DNA of 64,000 nt from Shewanella oncorhynchi (GCF_012584455.1 NZ_JABAEB010000012.1:48475-112474); one strand, 5' to 3'; counted from the stretch's first letter, positions 28,816 to 37,527 are shown. Notes: generated by a model not told the origin, from the letters alone. Translations and numbers: made by a program.

Positions 28816-30030
28816 ATGACATGGCAACAATTTAAACAAGAATATTTAGTCCGTTTTTGGGCGCCTATGCCAGCGGTTATCGCTGCGGGTATCCTTTCTA
28901 CTTACTATTTTGGTTTGACCGGAACCTTCTGGGCTGTTACTGGGGAATTCACTCGTTGGGGTGGTCATTTACTGCAGTTTTTAGGTGCAGAGCCTGAAAC
29001 CTGGGGTTATTTCAAAGTGATAGGTCTGCAGGGCTCTCCTCTAGATCGTATCGACGGCATGATGATTATCGGTATGTTTGGTGGTTGTATTGCCGCTGCG
29101 CTTTGGGCCAATAACGTCAAACTGCGTATGCCACAGAGCCGTATCCGTATTGCTCAGGCACTGATCGGCGGCATTATTGCTGGCTTTGGTGCCCGTTTAG
29201 CTATGGGTTGTAACCTTGCCGCCTTCTTCACGGGTATTCCGCAGTTCTCTTTACATGCTTGGTTCTTTGCTTTGGCGACCGCAGCAGGCTCTTACTTTGG
29301 TGCAAGATTTACCTTACTGCCGATGTTCCGTATTCCGGTAAAACTGAAAAAAGTCGATAAAGCGACTTCAATCAAGCAGGACGAAAACCAAGCTAGACGT
29401 CGTTTCCGTATCGGTATGTTGGTGTTTGTAGGCATCGTCGGTTGGGGGTTATTGACTATGTTCAATGCGCCAAAACTCGGCATTGCTATGCTCTGTGGTG
29501 TTGGTTTTGGTTTATTAATCGAACGGGCCCAAATCTGCTTTACCTCAGCGTTCCGCGATATGTGGATCACTGGTCGTACTCACATGGCGAAGGCGATTAT
29601 CTTAGGCATGGCGGTCAGTGCGATAGGCATTTACAGCTATGTGCAACTGGGTGTGCCACCTAAGATCATGTGGGCTGGCCCTAATGCGGTGATCGGCGGC
29701 TTATTGTTTGGTTTTGGTATTGTACTGGCTGGTGGTTGTGAAACGGGTTGGATGTATCGTGCAGTCGAAGGCCAAGTACATTTCTGGTGGGTGGGCTTAG
29801 GTAACGTGTTGGGTTCAACCTTACTGGCATATTACTGGGATGATATCGCTCAGCCATTAGCAACGAATTGGGACAAAGTTAATTTACTGACCAGCTTTGG
29901 CGATAAAGGCGGATTATTGCTGACCTATGTGCTGCTGGGGCTCTCCTTTGGCGCTATGTTGCTGTGGGAGAAACGTTTCTTTGCTCGTAAGGCGAAGCGT
30001 GATGAACAATTGCTAGCGGAGGCGGCGTAA
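28816..30030 (+). CDS. yedE: YedE-type membrane transporter (YeeE/YedE family), selenium/sulfur linked
   Basis: 404 residues with about ten membrane spans, matching E. coli YedE nearly end to end (MTWQQFKQEYLVRFWAP, then GGFGARLAMGCN-like ARLAMGCNLAAFF, AQICFTSAFRDMW, GIVLAGGCETGWMYR). Cys residues in GCN, QIC and GGC fit the family's cysteine-lined path; TsuA/YeeE relatives import thiosulfate. YedE itself is linked with selenium metabolism by genome context in other bacteria, and here it sits beside selABC and fdhD. Its stop overlaps the yedF start by one base (TAATG). Confidence 0.92.
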   Translation: MTWQQFKQEYLVRFWAPMPAVIAAGILSTYYFGLTGTFWAVTGEFTRWGGHLLQFLGAEPETWGYFKVIGLQGSPLDRIDGMMIIGMFGGCIAAALWANNVKLRMPQSRIRIAQALIGGIIAGFGARLAMGCNLAAFFTGIPQFSLHAWFFALATAAGSYFGARFTLLPMFRIPVKLKKVDKATSIKQDENQARRRFRIGMLVFVGIVGWGLLTMFNAPKLGIAMLCGVGFGLLIERAQICFTSAFRDMWITGRTHMAKAIILGMAVSAIGIYSYVQLGVPPKIMWAGPNAVIGGLLFGFGIVLAGGCETGWMYRAVEGQVHFWWVGLGNVLGSTLLAYYWDDIAQPLATNWDKVNLLTSFGDKGGLLLTYVLLGLSFGAMLLWEKRFFARKAKRDEQLLAEAA

Positions 30031-30263
30031 TGGCTCAATATATTCCAGATTATCAACTCGATATGGTGGGTGAACCTTGCCCTTATCCCGCAGTGGCTAC
30101 CCTTGAGGCTATGCCAAAGTTAAAGCCCGGTGAAATTCTCGAGGTGATTAGTGACTGTCCGCAGTCTATTAACAACATTCCCCTCGACGCTAAAAATCAT
30201 GGTTATAAAGTGCTGGAAATTGAGCAGAATGGTCCGACTATTCGTTATCTGATCCAGCGTTGA
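30030..30263 (+). CDS. yedF: YedF, TusA-family sulfurtransferase
   Basis: 77 residues, the same length as E. coli YedF and very similar (DYQLDMVGEPCPYPAVATLE, then SDCPQSINNIPLDAKNHGY). The CPxP motif holds the persulfide-carrying Cys expected in TusA/SirA-like proteins. It probably accepts sulfur or selenium from the YedE channel or a desulfurase and relays it. Coupled to yedE by overlap; a second YeeE-like gene follows 10 bp on. Confidence 0.93.
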   Translation: MAQYIPDYQLDMVGEPCPYPAVATLEAMPKLKPGEILEVISDCPQSINNIPLDAKNHGYKVLEIEQNGPTIRYLIQR

Positions 30264-30273
30264 GGATAGGACT

Positions 30274-31311
30274 ATGTTGACTATTCTCAGTGGCTTAGGT
30301 ATTGGCTTAGCCATGGGATTTGTGATGCAAAGGGGTAGATTTTGTATGGCGGGCGGGATCCGCGATACCTATCTGCAACGGGACTTTACCATGGTGATCG
30401 CTATTTTGATTGCCATCAGCATCCAAAGTCTAGGGCTGTTCCTGTTTTACGAATGGGGTTGGGTTAAATTGCCAGAAGGGCATTTCCCTTGGTTGGCAAC
30501 CTTAGTCGGTGGTGTATTGTTTGGTGTGGGTATGGCAGCAGCGGGAAGCTGCTCCACTGGTGCCTATTACCGCGCTGCCGAAGGGTTGGCTGCCAGTGTG
30601 ATGGCCGTTCTCGGTTTTATTGCTGCCAGTAAATTAGTGCGTCTCGATGAGTTGAAAGGTCTACTTAAACCTTTTAAACAGCATCAACTTGAGGACCAAA
30701 CGCTCTATCAAACTCTGGGCGTTTCCCCTTGGGTGATCGTGCTTGTCCTCGTATTACTCACATTGTGGTTGGCATTGGGTTATCTCAAACGCCGCAAACG
30801 TCCGGTTGCACTGATGGCACCCCGTAAAACGGGTTTAGCTCATTGGTTGTTTGAAGCGCGCTGGCATCCCTTTGTAAGTGCTTTGCTGATTGGTTTACTG
30901 GCGCTACTTGCATGGCCTGCAAGTCTTGAAAGTGGCCGTGTAGGCAGTGTTGGGATCAGTGGCCCGAGTGCGCATTTATGGGATCTTGTCACCACAGGTA
31001 ACACTAAGTTCTTTAGTTGGCCGGGATATTTTCTCTTGGGATTATTTGTAGGCGCCTTTATCGCTGCTCGGGGCAGTGCTGAGCAGCGCTGGCGCTACCC
31101 AGGTCATAAAGTGGTGTTATATGGGTTTGTTGGTGGCCTGTTGATGGGCGTGGGGAGCGGGCTTGCCGGAGGTTGCATGCTTGGTAATGCGCTCGTTGGC
31201 ACGGCTTATTTGTCGTGGCAAGGCTGGCTATTTATCCCTGCTATTTTATTTGGCAGTTGGTGCTTTAACTATTTTGCGCTACTGAGGCCAATGCGTCTTG
31301 CGCAGATTTAA
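30274..31311 (+). CDS. Second YeeE/YedE-family permease
   Basis: 345 residues, about nine membrane spans, clearly of the same superfamily as the preceding yedE but shorter and diverged. Cysteines sit in QRGRFCMAGG, AAGSCSTGAYYR and LAGGCMLGNA, corresponding to the conserved Cys of thiosulfate transporter TsuA. A polar insert (about 120-185) separates the two halves. GAGGATAGG precedes the ATG. It is followed 20 bp later by another CPxP protein, making a second transporter-sulfurtransferase pair. Substrate (thiosulfate, a selenium species or other) is not decided by sequence. Confidence 0.88.
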   Translation: MLTILSGLGIGLAMGFVMQRGRFCMAGGIRDTYLQRDFTMVIAILIAISIQSLGLFLFYEWGWVKLPEGHFPWLATLVGGVLFGVGMAAAGSCSTGAYYRAAEGLAASVMAVLGFIAASKLVRLDELKGLLKPFKQHQLEDQTLYQTLGVSPWVIVLVLVLLTLWLALGYLKRRKRPVALMAPRKTGLAHWLFEARWHPFVSALLIGLLALLAWPASLESGRVGSVGISGPSAHLWDLVTTGNTKFFSWPGYFLLGLFVGAFIAARGSAEQRWRYPGHKVVLYGFVGGLLMGVGSGLAGGCMLGNALVGTAYLSWQGWLFIPAILFGSWCFNYFALLRPMRLAQI

Positions 31312-31331
31312 CGTTTATAAAGGAGCTGTAT

Positions 31332-31556
31332 ATGGAACAGTATCTCGACACAACGGGTAAGCTATGCCCTTTTCCTTTAATTGAGTTACAACGCTTAATT
31401 GCGAGTCTTGAGACTGGCGATAAAGTGGTACTGGATTACGATTGTGGCCAAGCAACTGAGAATATTCCCCGCTGGGCGGCTGAAGCCGGGCATGAGGTGA
31501 CCCACTTTGCCCAGAAGGGCGATGCTGCTTGGACTATGACGATTCAAAAGGGCTAA
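31332..31556 (+). CDS. Second TusA/SirA-like sulfurtransferase
   Basis: 74 residues. KLCPFPLIELQRLI contains the CPxP persulfide site; the alpha/beta two-layer pattern continues with KVVLDYDCGQATENIPRWA. It is only distantly related to yedF next door, so the pair is not a recent duplication. AAAGGAG precedes the ATG by the usual spacing. Last gene of the operon, followed by a strong terminator. Confidence 0.9.
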   Translation: MEQYLDTTGKLCPFPLIELQRLIASLETGDKVVLDYDCGQATENIPRWAAEAGHEVTHFAQKGDAAWTMTIQKG

Positions 31557-31570
31557 CTCGTCCTCAACTA

Positions 31571-31597
31571 AAAAGCGCTGCATTTGCAGCGCTTTTT
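31571..31597. terminator. Bidirectional terminator between the sulfurtransferase and M48 peptidase genes
   Basis: aaaagcgctgc pairs with gcagcgcttttt around a short loop, with A and T tracts on either side, so it can serve both converging genes. Confidence 0.9.
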
Positions 31598-31601
31598 GAT
31601 C

Positions 31602-32930
31602 TTAGCCTTGGCAATCTACTGGCAGATATTCATCCGGAATACCGTTGCTGCTGCAAACCCAAGTGATATTATTTTGCTCATCAACTTGAGGCGATAGATA
31701 GACTTCATAGCCTTGATAATCCCCGAGCGCTTCGCTTCCTATAAAACCGACTATGCCATCTGTGTACAGATTAAATGTCGCAATCTGCTCGTCCGTGAGT
31801 CCAAGCACATCCAATTCGGTTGGCCAAGCTTTGTTGGTTTGATAGTAGCCGACTAAGATGTCAGTGATCGGTGCCAGTGCTTGATGTTGCTGGTCGATAC
31901 TGGCAATGGCCAGTGCCGCATCGGGTACATTCAATGCTGCTGGTGTGGCTTCGGTCGTGGTTGGTGCCTCATAACTCGTGGTGGCACCCATTTTCTCTTG
32001 ATAGTCCTTATACGCTGGCAACGCGACTGCTGCAGCAATACCAATAATCGCAGCGAAGATTATCAATCCACCGCCCGCTGTACCTAAACGTGGCATAAAG
32101 AAGCTGAGTACATAGGCCCATGCACTGCGTGATGGCGGTGCATATTCCACTCCTTGTGCTTTGGCTTGGACTCTTGCCATGCGCTTAGTCAACCAAGGAT
32201 AGCTGCCATTAAGCTCGTGCAGCGACATCCAAAAACCACTCGACTCACTGGCTTGGCGGATATATTGATCCACATTCATACGTTTCCATTGCTCGACACC
32301 TGCGGCTAACACAGCAACGGCATTTGTGGCTGAACGTAAGCTGTTGCAGCAACGTAATCCGTGGAGATCGCAGGTATATTCACAGGCGCGAGAATAAGCC
32401 GCACCTACTAAAGGTAACCAAGTGGCGAAGACTAAGAAGGGCGCTTTACCTATATGATTGCGGCGAATATGGCCTAACTCGTGGCCGATATAGAAGTTGA
32501 GCGCATCTTTATCTGACTCAAGCGCATCCACAATCGATGAAAATAGCACTATATAGTTGCGACCGAGGAAGCGTGTCGCCAGTGCGTTTAACATGCCATC
32601 GGCTGCCAATAAGTAAGCGCGTGGTGGCTCGCGCATTTCTAAACGTTCGCAACACGCTAAATATTGTTTATGTAATTCAGGAAACTGCTCTGCATTGATT
32701 TCGACAGCCGTGCCTTTTAAGTAGCTGATAAAGGCGGAGTGGCTAAAGAGATAAATAATGAAAAACATCAACACATAGAGCAGCGCCATGCCAAAAGTGC
32801 CTATGATCAATGCCGCCCAGACGATCCCAGAAATAATAGCTAACAGAGTGAACAGCGATTTTTCCTTCGAATAGACAATATCTGTCATTTGAATGGGATT
32901 CTCGTTCCCTGCGGTAATAACTTGTTCCAT
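31602..32930 (-). CDS. M48-family membrane metallopeptidase with C-terminal pilin-like segment
   Basis: 442 residues from the ATG at 32930, which has AAGGA upstream; the frame extends 27 codons further without a ribosome site. Two N-terminal membrane spans precede the M48 core with FYIGHELGHIRRNH (zinc HExxH variant HELGH) and the later EYTCDLHG glutamate ligand. After the protease, residues about 285-312 (GLIIFAAIIGIAAAVALPAYKDY) look like the N-terminal helix of a type IV pilin. This is followed by a roughly 110-residue globular tail with two Cys (WVCSSNG and PVDCQG), as in pilins with a C-terminal disulfide loop. HtpX/M48 enzymes degrade membrane proteins; the pilin-like part may act as a substrate-presenting domain (inference). 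Confidence 0.85.
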   Translation of the reverse strand: MEQVITAGNENPIQMTDIVYSKEKSLFTLLAIISGIVWAALIIGTFGMALLYVLMFFIIYLFSHSAFISYLKGTAVEINAEQFPELHKQYLACCERLEMREPPRAYLLAADGMLNALATRFLGRNYIVLFSSIVDALESDKDALNFYIGHELGHIRRNHIGKAPFLVFATWLPLVGAAYSRACEYTCDLHGLRCCNSLRSATNAVAVLAAGVEQWKRMNVDQYIRQASESSGFWMSLHELNGSYPWLTKRMARVQAKAQGVEYAPPSRSAWAYVLSFFMPRLGTAGGGLIIFAAIIGIAAAVALPAYKDYQEKMGATTSYEAPTTTEATPAALNVPDAALAIASIDQQHQALAPITDILVGYYQTNKAWPTELDVLGLTDEQIATFNLYTDGIVGFIGSEALGDYQGYEVYLSPQVDEQNNITWVCSSNGIPDEYLPVDCQG

Positions 32931-33380
32931 GTTGATCCTTTTCCTTGTGAAGAGACAAACGGCGTGAAAGTAGTCAATTTTACTCGAAAATTCAACCACT
33001 ATCGCGTGCAAAGCAAAAAATTAACCGTTTTGTCATTAGTTTAATCAGCTATGCGCAAATTGGAGTAGGTCGATTTCATCAGAATTTTGTGGTTTTTAGC
33101 GCTAGAGAGTCCGATTATGCAGGCGGACACAGATTGGTAAGTGGCTCTTAGTCTCTGGGCATTTTCCTCGCAGCGCACTAGAATTAGGTGTTTTCGCAGC
33201 ATATCGGCTGAGGGTTAAGTCTTAAGTTAGAACCGAGATAAAAGTAAATCACATCACTATGAGTGCACTTTAAGGCATGGTTCTTCAAGGCATAGTGCTT
33301 TGAGTCAGGCTCGGTTAAGCCTATATAGGGTTAGCTATGGCAAGCGTTGAAACAAACCACAGAAATACAAAGGAATTGAG
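32931..33380. other. Intergenic region between divergent genes
   Basis: About 450 bp holding the promoters of the M48 gene (leftward) and the LprI-MliC gene (rightward). I see only a loose direct repeat (aaggcatggttcttcaaggcatagt, reported here only by its halves aaggcat at about 33272 and 33295) and no gene or strong hairpin. Confidence 0.4.
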
Positions 33381-34019
33381 ATGGCTAAGTTAACAAATAA
33401 GATGATAAGTAATCGATTGGGTTTCAAATGGTACTGTGCCGCAGGCGTGATGGTTAGCGCGTTAAGTGCGGGAGTAATGGCGGCTAATGCACCTTCTTTT
33501 GACTGCACGAAAGTGAATGCTGGCAGTATTGAAGACATGGTCTGTAAGGATGCGGGGCTGAACCAACTTGATAATCAGTTAGCTAAGGTCTATAGCCAAG
33601 CGCTTGAAAAAGCGAAGAATGAACAACCTCCTACTTTAAAGACGATGCAACGTGGTTGGGTGAAAGGCCGTAATGAATGCTGGAAGAGCGACGATAAGCA
33701 CGCGTGTATTGAATCTAGCTATCAAACCCGCATTGCCGAACTGCAGGCGCAATATCGTTTAGTCGACATGACCGGCCCAGTGTTTTATGCCTGTGACGGC
33801 AATCCTGCTAACGAAGTAGTGGTGACTTATTTTAAAACCGAACCTGCCACCCTGATTGCTGAACATGGTGATAGTACTTCATTAATGTTTGTGCAACCCA
33901 GCGGCAGCGGCGCTAAGTATCAAGGCCGCAATGAAAGCCTATGGGAACATCAAGGCGAAGCTAAAGTGGTTTGGGGCTACGAAGCACCAGAAATGACCTG
34001 TAAACTGGTGACTAAATAG
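33381..34019 (+). CDS. Periplasmic LprI-MliC fusion protein, likely lysozyme inhibitor
   Basis: 212 residues. Signal peptide with the stretch YCAAGVMVSALSAGVMAANA. Residues about 37-118 form an LprI-type domain (FDCTKVNAGSIEDMVCKD ... QRGWVKGRNECW ... CIESSYQTRIAEL, with paired Cys). Residues about 130-212 form an MliC-type domain (FYACDGN at the start, LWEHQGEAKVVWGYEAPEMTC at the end). MliC proteins block C-type lysozyme; LprI domains have also been linked with lysozyme inhibition. ATG at 33381 with AAAGGA. A VOC gene follows at 18 bp. Confidence 0.87.
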   Translation: MAKLTNKMISNRLGFKWYCAAGVMVSALSAGVMAANAPSFDCTKVNAGSIEDMVCKDAGLNQLDNQLAKVYSQALEKAKNEQPPTLKTMQRGWVKGRNECWKSDDKHACIESSYQTRIAELQAQYRLVDMTGPVFYACDGNPANEVVVTYFKTEPATLIAEHGDSTSLMFVQPSGSGAKYQGRNESLWEHQGEAKVVWGYEAPEMTCKLVTK

Positions 34020-34037
34020 GATTGATTTAAGGTCGCC

Positions 34038-34460
34038 ATGAAACAAGCTCTCGTGCATATCGCCTTGGTCGTAAGAGATTACGACGAGGCGATTGATTTT
34101 TATGTGAATAAATTAAAATTCGAATTAGTCGAAGACACTTATCAAGCCGAGCAAGATAAGCGCTGGGTCGTTGTTGCCCCACCGGGTTCTAAGGGCGCTT
34201 CTATCTTGTTAGCGCGGGCGTCTAAACCTGAGCAGTTCGATTTTATCGGTAATCAGGCGGGTGGTCGGGTGTTTTTATTTTTAAATACCGATGACTTTTG
34301 GCGTGATTATCGCCGTATGGTCGCCGATGGCGTGGAGTTTGCGCGCGAGCCGCAAGAACAAGACTATGGCACAGTCGCTGTGTTTAAAGATCTCTACGGT
34401 AACTTATGGGATTTACTGCAATTGAACCCGAATCATGTCATGGCTAAGCGAATGAGTTAA
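34038..34460 (+). CDS. VOC-family (glyoxalase/bleomycin-resistance fold) protein
   Basis: 140 residues. HIALVVRDYDEAIDFYVNKL at the N terminus is the first beta-alpha-beta of a vicinal-oxygen-chelate module; a second begins at GRVFLFLNTDDFWRDYRRMVADGVEF and ends DLYGNLWDLLQLN, with the metal-ligand Glu replaced by Asp/Leu context. Substrate cannot be assigned. It lies 18 bp after the LprI-MliC gene, likely co-transcribed. Its last 143 bp are duplicated almost exactly at 36344-36485 on the far side of the M23 peptidase gene. Confidence 0.88.
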   Translation: MKQALVHIALVVRDYDEAIDFYVNKLKFELVEDTYQAEQDKRWVVVAPPGSKGASILLARASKPEQFDFIGNQAGGRVFLFLNTDDFWRDYRRMVADGVEFAREPQEQDYGTVAVFKDLYGNLWDLLQLNPNHVMAKRMS

Positions 34461-34944
34461 GATTCAGTATTTCGTATGAATTACCGCGCAAGCTATTTAA
34501 TGGGGTCAAACACTGGGAATACTCTTTGTGTTTGACCTCTGTTAAGTTCGTTTAAAATTCTCAGTTATTGATCATTTTTATTGGGAATTCACTGTAAATT
34601 TCAATTTATTCTTGTGGAACGGATAGATTTTATAATGGATTGGTCAATGCCACTATGTTTTTATTCAAAATTAAATATCTATCGAATAAATTATTCTTTG
34701 GTTTTTATAATTACCCATTCACTTTTTTCGTACTTTAGTATTTAACTCACATTTAAATTAATGAGCGTCAGTTTTTGTTGACAGTTTTATACGTCACTTA
34801 TTTGCATAGGCGATTATTGTCACTTAGCTTCTTTAATGTTCTCTAGCTATAAAAATTTAGTCGTGAATATCATTACGTCTAAAGCAAGCTGGCATTTGAA
34901 AATAATATTTAATCTGAGTGACTTACTAAAGGAATCTGATAAGT
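34461..34944. other. AT-rich intergenic region with a hairpin
   Basis: About 485 bp, markedly AT-rich. The only structured element is ggtcaaacac (34504-34513) with its exact complement at 34528-34537, probably ending the LprI-VOC transcript although no T tract follows. The rest should hold the promoter of the M23 peptidase gene; I could not single one out. Confidence 0.45.
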
Positions 34945-36231
34945 ATGAATTTTTTTAAAATACGTTGCACGGCATTATGGATAGGCCGCGCGTTAAGTGT
35001 CTCCGCGATAATAGCGTTACCATCGTTCGCATCTGATATGCCAACCAGTCAGTATCATATTGATGCAGAAGAAATGAAAATGGTAGATATGCCTAGTGTG
35101 TTACTGCCATTTAATAATCTGATGTTTTTATATGGCGTAGATGCATCGCAGTTTGATTTAGCTGACTTTATTTACGTCAATGTTCCTGATTTAATCGATA
35201 AAGAAGAGGCGATTACGCATTGGGCTGGATATTATAGTATTAACCCCAAAGTCATACTGACTTTGATGGAAATGCAATCTCAGTTAATTTCGTCTCCGAC
35301 AGCTGAAGCGCTTAACCGACCTTTGGGAACATTATCGGATAAACAGGGTTTTGAGGAACAACTCCAAGATGTATTGGCTCAGCTATCACAACGTTTTTAT
35401 GCCTATGAAGAGTCTCAATTAAAAGGCCTATACCCGCCAAGTACCGACGCAGTTAATGCATCGAGTTTCGCATTATTGGCTTTGTTAAACGGTCGTAGGA
35501 TAGAGCAACAGCAACATGCCGTTATGACGGGTGAGCACGCTTTGGGATTGGACCTATTCATTGAGCTGTTTAGATTATTATTTGGCAATACTGACCGTGA
35601 GTTGTTAATGAGTTCAGTTGCTAAAAATCCGCTTGTAGCTGATTCAACTCAGTCGATGCAACAAGTCGTCCCATTGGCGAGTAGTCTGCCACCCAGTAAC
35701 ATGCTGCAAATGCCTTGGCGACAGGGATATTCATGGCAATCCAATGGTGCTCATTCGCATACTGGGTCTGGCTATCCGCTATCATCAATCGATGTATCCT
35801 ACGATTGGCCGCAATGGGGAAGTCCGACTTATTCGGTTGCTTCCGCACATGCTGGGACTGTCAATGTGTTGTCTCGCTGCCAAGTACGGGTGACAAATGC
35901 TAACGGTTGGGCGACTAACTATTATCATATGGATCAAATTACAGTGCGTAATGGTCAATATGTAAACCAGAATACCGTGATGGGCATTTATGCAAATAAT
36001 AAAAATGCAGCCTTGTGTGAAGGTGGGAGTTCAACTGGGCCCCATTTGCATTTTTCTTTATTAAAGGATGGCCGCCATGTGTCGTTGCAAGATGTACATT
36101 TGGGGCAATATAGAATCAACATTGGTAGTTACAACTATGACAATAACTGTAGTCGTTTCAATCTGTTTGATGTAAGTAACAATCGTACAATGTGCGCTTG
36201 GGCGCCGCTGTATAATGCTGGAAGTCTCTAA
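34945..36231 (+). CDS. LasA-like M23 peptidase (staphylolysin/beta-lytic endopeptidase type), secreted
   Basis: 428 residues, close to the LasA precursor length. Signal peptide (ending LPSFAS), a propeptide of about 210 residues, and a mature domain from about residue 250 closely resembling Pseudomonas LasA. Zinc ligands are expected in the HSHTGSG and SSIDVSYDW segments and in GPHLHFSLL; four Cys (SRCQV, ALCEGG, NNCSRF, TMCAW) match the two LasA disulfides. LasA cuts pentaglycine bridges and elastin; here it is likely a secreted bacteriolytic enzyme. ATG with AAAGGA. The gene is flanked by a duplicated piece of the VOC gene, suggesting it arrived as an insertion. Confidence 0.9.
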   Translation: MNFFKIRCTALWIGRALSVSAIIALPSFASDMPTSQYHIDAEEMKMVDMPSVLLPFNNLMFLYGVDASQFDLADFIYVNVPDLIDKEEAITHWAGYYSINPKVILTLMEMQSQLISSPTAEALNRPLGTLSDKQGFEEQLQDVLAQLSQRFYAYEESQLKGLYPPSTDAVNASSFALLALLNGRRIEQQQHAVMTGEHALGLDLFIELFRLLFGNTDRELLMSSVAKNPLVADSTQSMQQVVPLASSLPPSNMLQMPWRQGYSWQSNGAHSHTGSGYPLSSIDVSYDWPQWGSPTYSVASAHAGTVNVLSRCQVRVTNANGWATNYYHMDQITVRNGQYVNQNTVMGIYANNKNAALCEGGSSTGPHLHFSLLKDGRHVSLQDVHLGQYRINIGSYNYDNNCSRFNLFDVSNNRTMCAWAPLYNAGSL

Positions 36232-36243
36232 TCCATGATAGAA

Positions 36244-36263
36244 AGCCCCTCAATCGAGGGGCT
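36244..36263 (+). terminator. Hairpin after the M23 peptidase gene
   Basis: agcccctc and gaggggct form a perfect 8-bp stem with a 4-nt loop, 12 bp after the stop. No T tract follows, so termination is likely but unproven. Confidence 0.55.
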
Positions 36264-36332
36264 GATATAATGCGAGGAAACCGTTGATCGATAAGCTAGC
36301 TAGACCCTCAAATTATTTGGATATCCCCCTAC

Positions 36333-36549
36333 TTTATTTCTTGAATACCGATGACTTTGGCGTGATTATCGCCGTATGGTCGCCGATGGCGTGGAGTTTG
36401 CGCGCGAGCCGCAAGAACAAGACTATGGCACAGTCGCTGTGTTTAAAGATCTCTACGGTAACTTATGGGATTTACTGCAATTGAATGATGAACATCCTAT
36501 GGCTCACAGGTTAGCGTATCGGGAGCCAGGATTAGAAGTTAACCCCTAA
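36333..36549 (+). pseudogene. Truncated duplicate of the VOC gene 3' end
   Basis: 36344-36485 matches 34284-34426 in the intact VOC gene almost base for base, apart from a one-base T deletion after the FLNTDDF codons that shifts the frame, and a few changes at the left edge. Beyond the match, the frame continues with a different ending (NDEHPMAHRLAYREPG) that still resembles a VOC C terminus, stopping at 36549. This reads as the displaced original 3' end of the VOC gene or of a paralogue. It overlaps the convergent DUF481 gene by about 18 bp. Confidence 0.85.
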
Positions 36550-37527
36550 TCCTAAGGTGTAGCTGGTATCTCTCGTATTGCCTATCACTGTTTTAGTGTC
36601 ATTGAAGTCATATTTAAATGACAAATAAATCCGCTGAGTTAGCAGATATTTAAGTCCTAGGGTCGAGTTTGAGATGTAATCAATCGAAGGCATATCTGGG
36701 AAGGCAATTTGCAGATCGGCATAGGACTCTAAAATGCCACCAAACCAATATTGTTTATAGTTAAGTGAGGCCGCCCAAGCATTTAGTTCTAGTTTAAAGG
36801 ACTGTTGTTCAAGCCAAAAATGGTTGTAGGTTACGACGAAGTCTAATTTATCGCGCCCAGCACCCCAAAAGCGATAACCAGGACCTAGCCCCGCATAATA
36901 ACTATGGCTATCGATGCCGAGTTTATCTTCTTCATAAAAATCTTCCTGACGTAACAGCCAATGCTCATTGAGCAGATAGTCTAATGAATAATGTCCTTCG
37001 AGGGTGTTGCGCTTAGTCACGTCATCTTCGGTTTCGTAGCGCACTTCGGTCTTGATATTATGTCGCCATTGCAAGGTTTCCGCTGTGATATCGCCTTTGA
37101 TATGTAGCTTCTGACTATTTTTCTTGTTTTTGGTGACATCAAGTGTGGTTTCTACACTACCGTTAAAATTCCAATCTGAGTTTGCATAGTGCTGCGAGAA
37201 TCTCAACTCACTCACGGGAGTGTGCTGGTTATTAATTAATACCATGCCATGTTCATTAGAGGCTTGAATACTTATGTCCTGTATGGAACGACTGACACTC
37301 CAAGGTCTAGTATCTGTGACTTCGAGGCTGAGAATGGCACTGCGTTGAATGGTAATTTTAGGGGTATAACTGGTGTTGATGATGAGATTTTGATCGTTAA
37401 ACTCTTTAATTTCACCGCTAATTTTATCGCCACTGAGCAAAAAAACTGTGTCGGCATAACACAAGGGGCTGACACTACAGAGCGTAGCAACAAGGTACAA
37501 TGCTGGATTGGATATCAGATTATGCAT
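36532..37527 (-). CDS. DUF481-family outer-membrane protein
   Basis: 331 residues. Signal peptide MHNLISNPALYLVATLCSVSPLCYA; an N-terminal motif VFLLSGDKISGEIKEFNDQNLII typical of this family; then a long alternation of beta strands (for example WNFNGSVETTLDV, LHIKGDITAETLQW) ending LGLGVNF with the terminal Phe of outer-membrane barrels. DUF481 (YdiY-like) proteins are often induced by salt or acid, but their function is not settled. ATG start; single gene. Confidence 0.85.
   Translation of the reverse strand: MHNLISNPALYLVATLCSVSPLCYADTVFLLSGDKISGEIKEFNDQNLIINTSYTPKITIQRSAILSLEVTDTRPWSVSRSIQDISIQASNEHGMVLINNQHTPVSELRFSQHYANSDWNFNGSVETTLDVTKNKKNSQKLHIKGDITAETLQWRHNIKTEVRYETEDDVTKRNTLEGHYSLDYLLNEHWLLRQEDFYEEDKLGIDSHSYYAGLGPGYRFWGAGRDKLDFVVTYNHFWLEQQSFKLELNAWAASLNYKQYWFGGILESYADLQIAFPDMPSIDYISNSTLGLKYLLTQRIYLSFKYDFNDTKTVIGNTRDTSYTLGLGVNF

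Noticed and set aside
36284-36484. 66-codon plus-strand ORF
   Set aside because: It is the duplicated VOC fragment read in a wrong frame after the one-base deletion.
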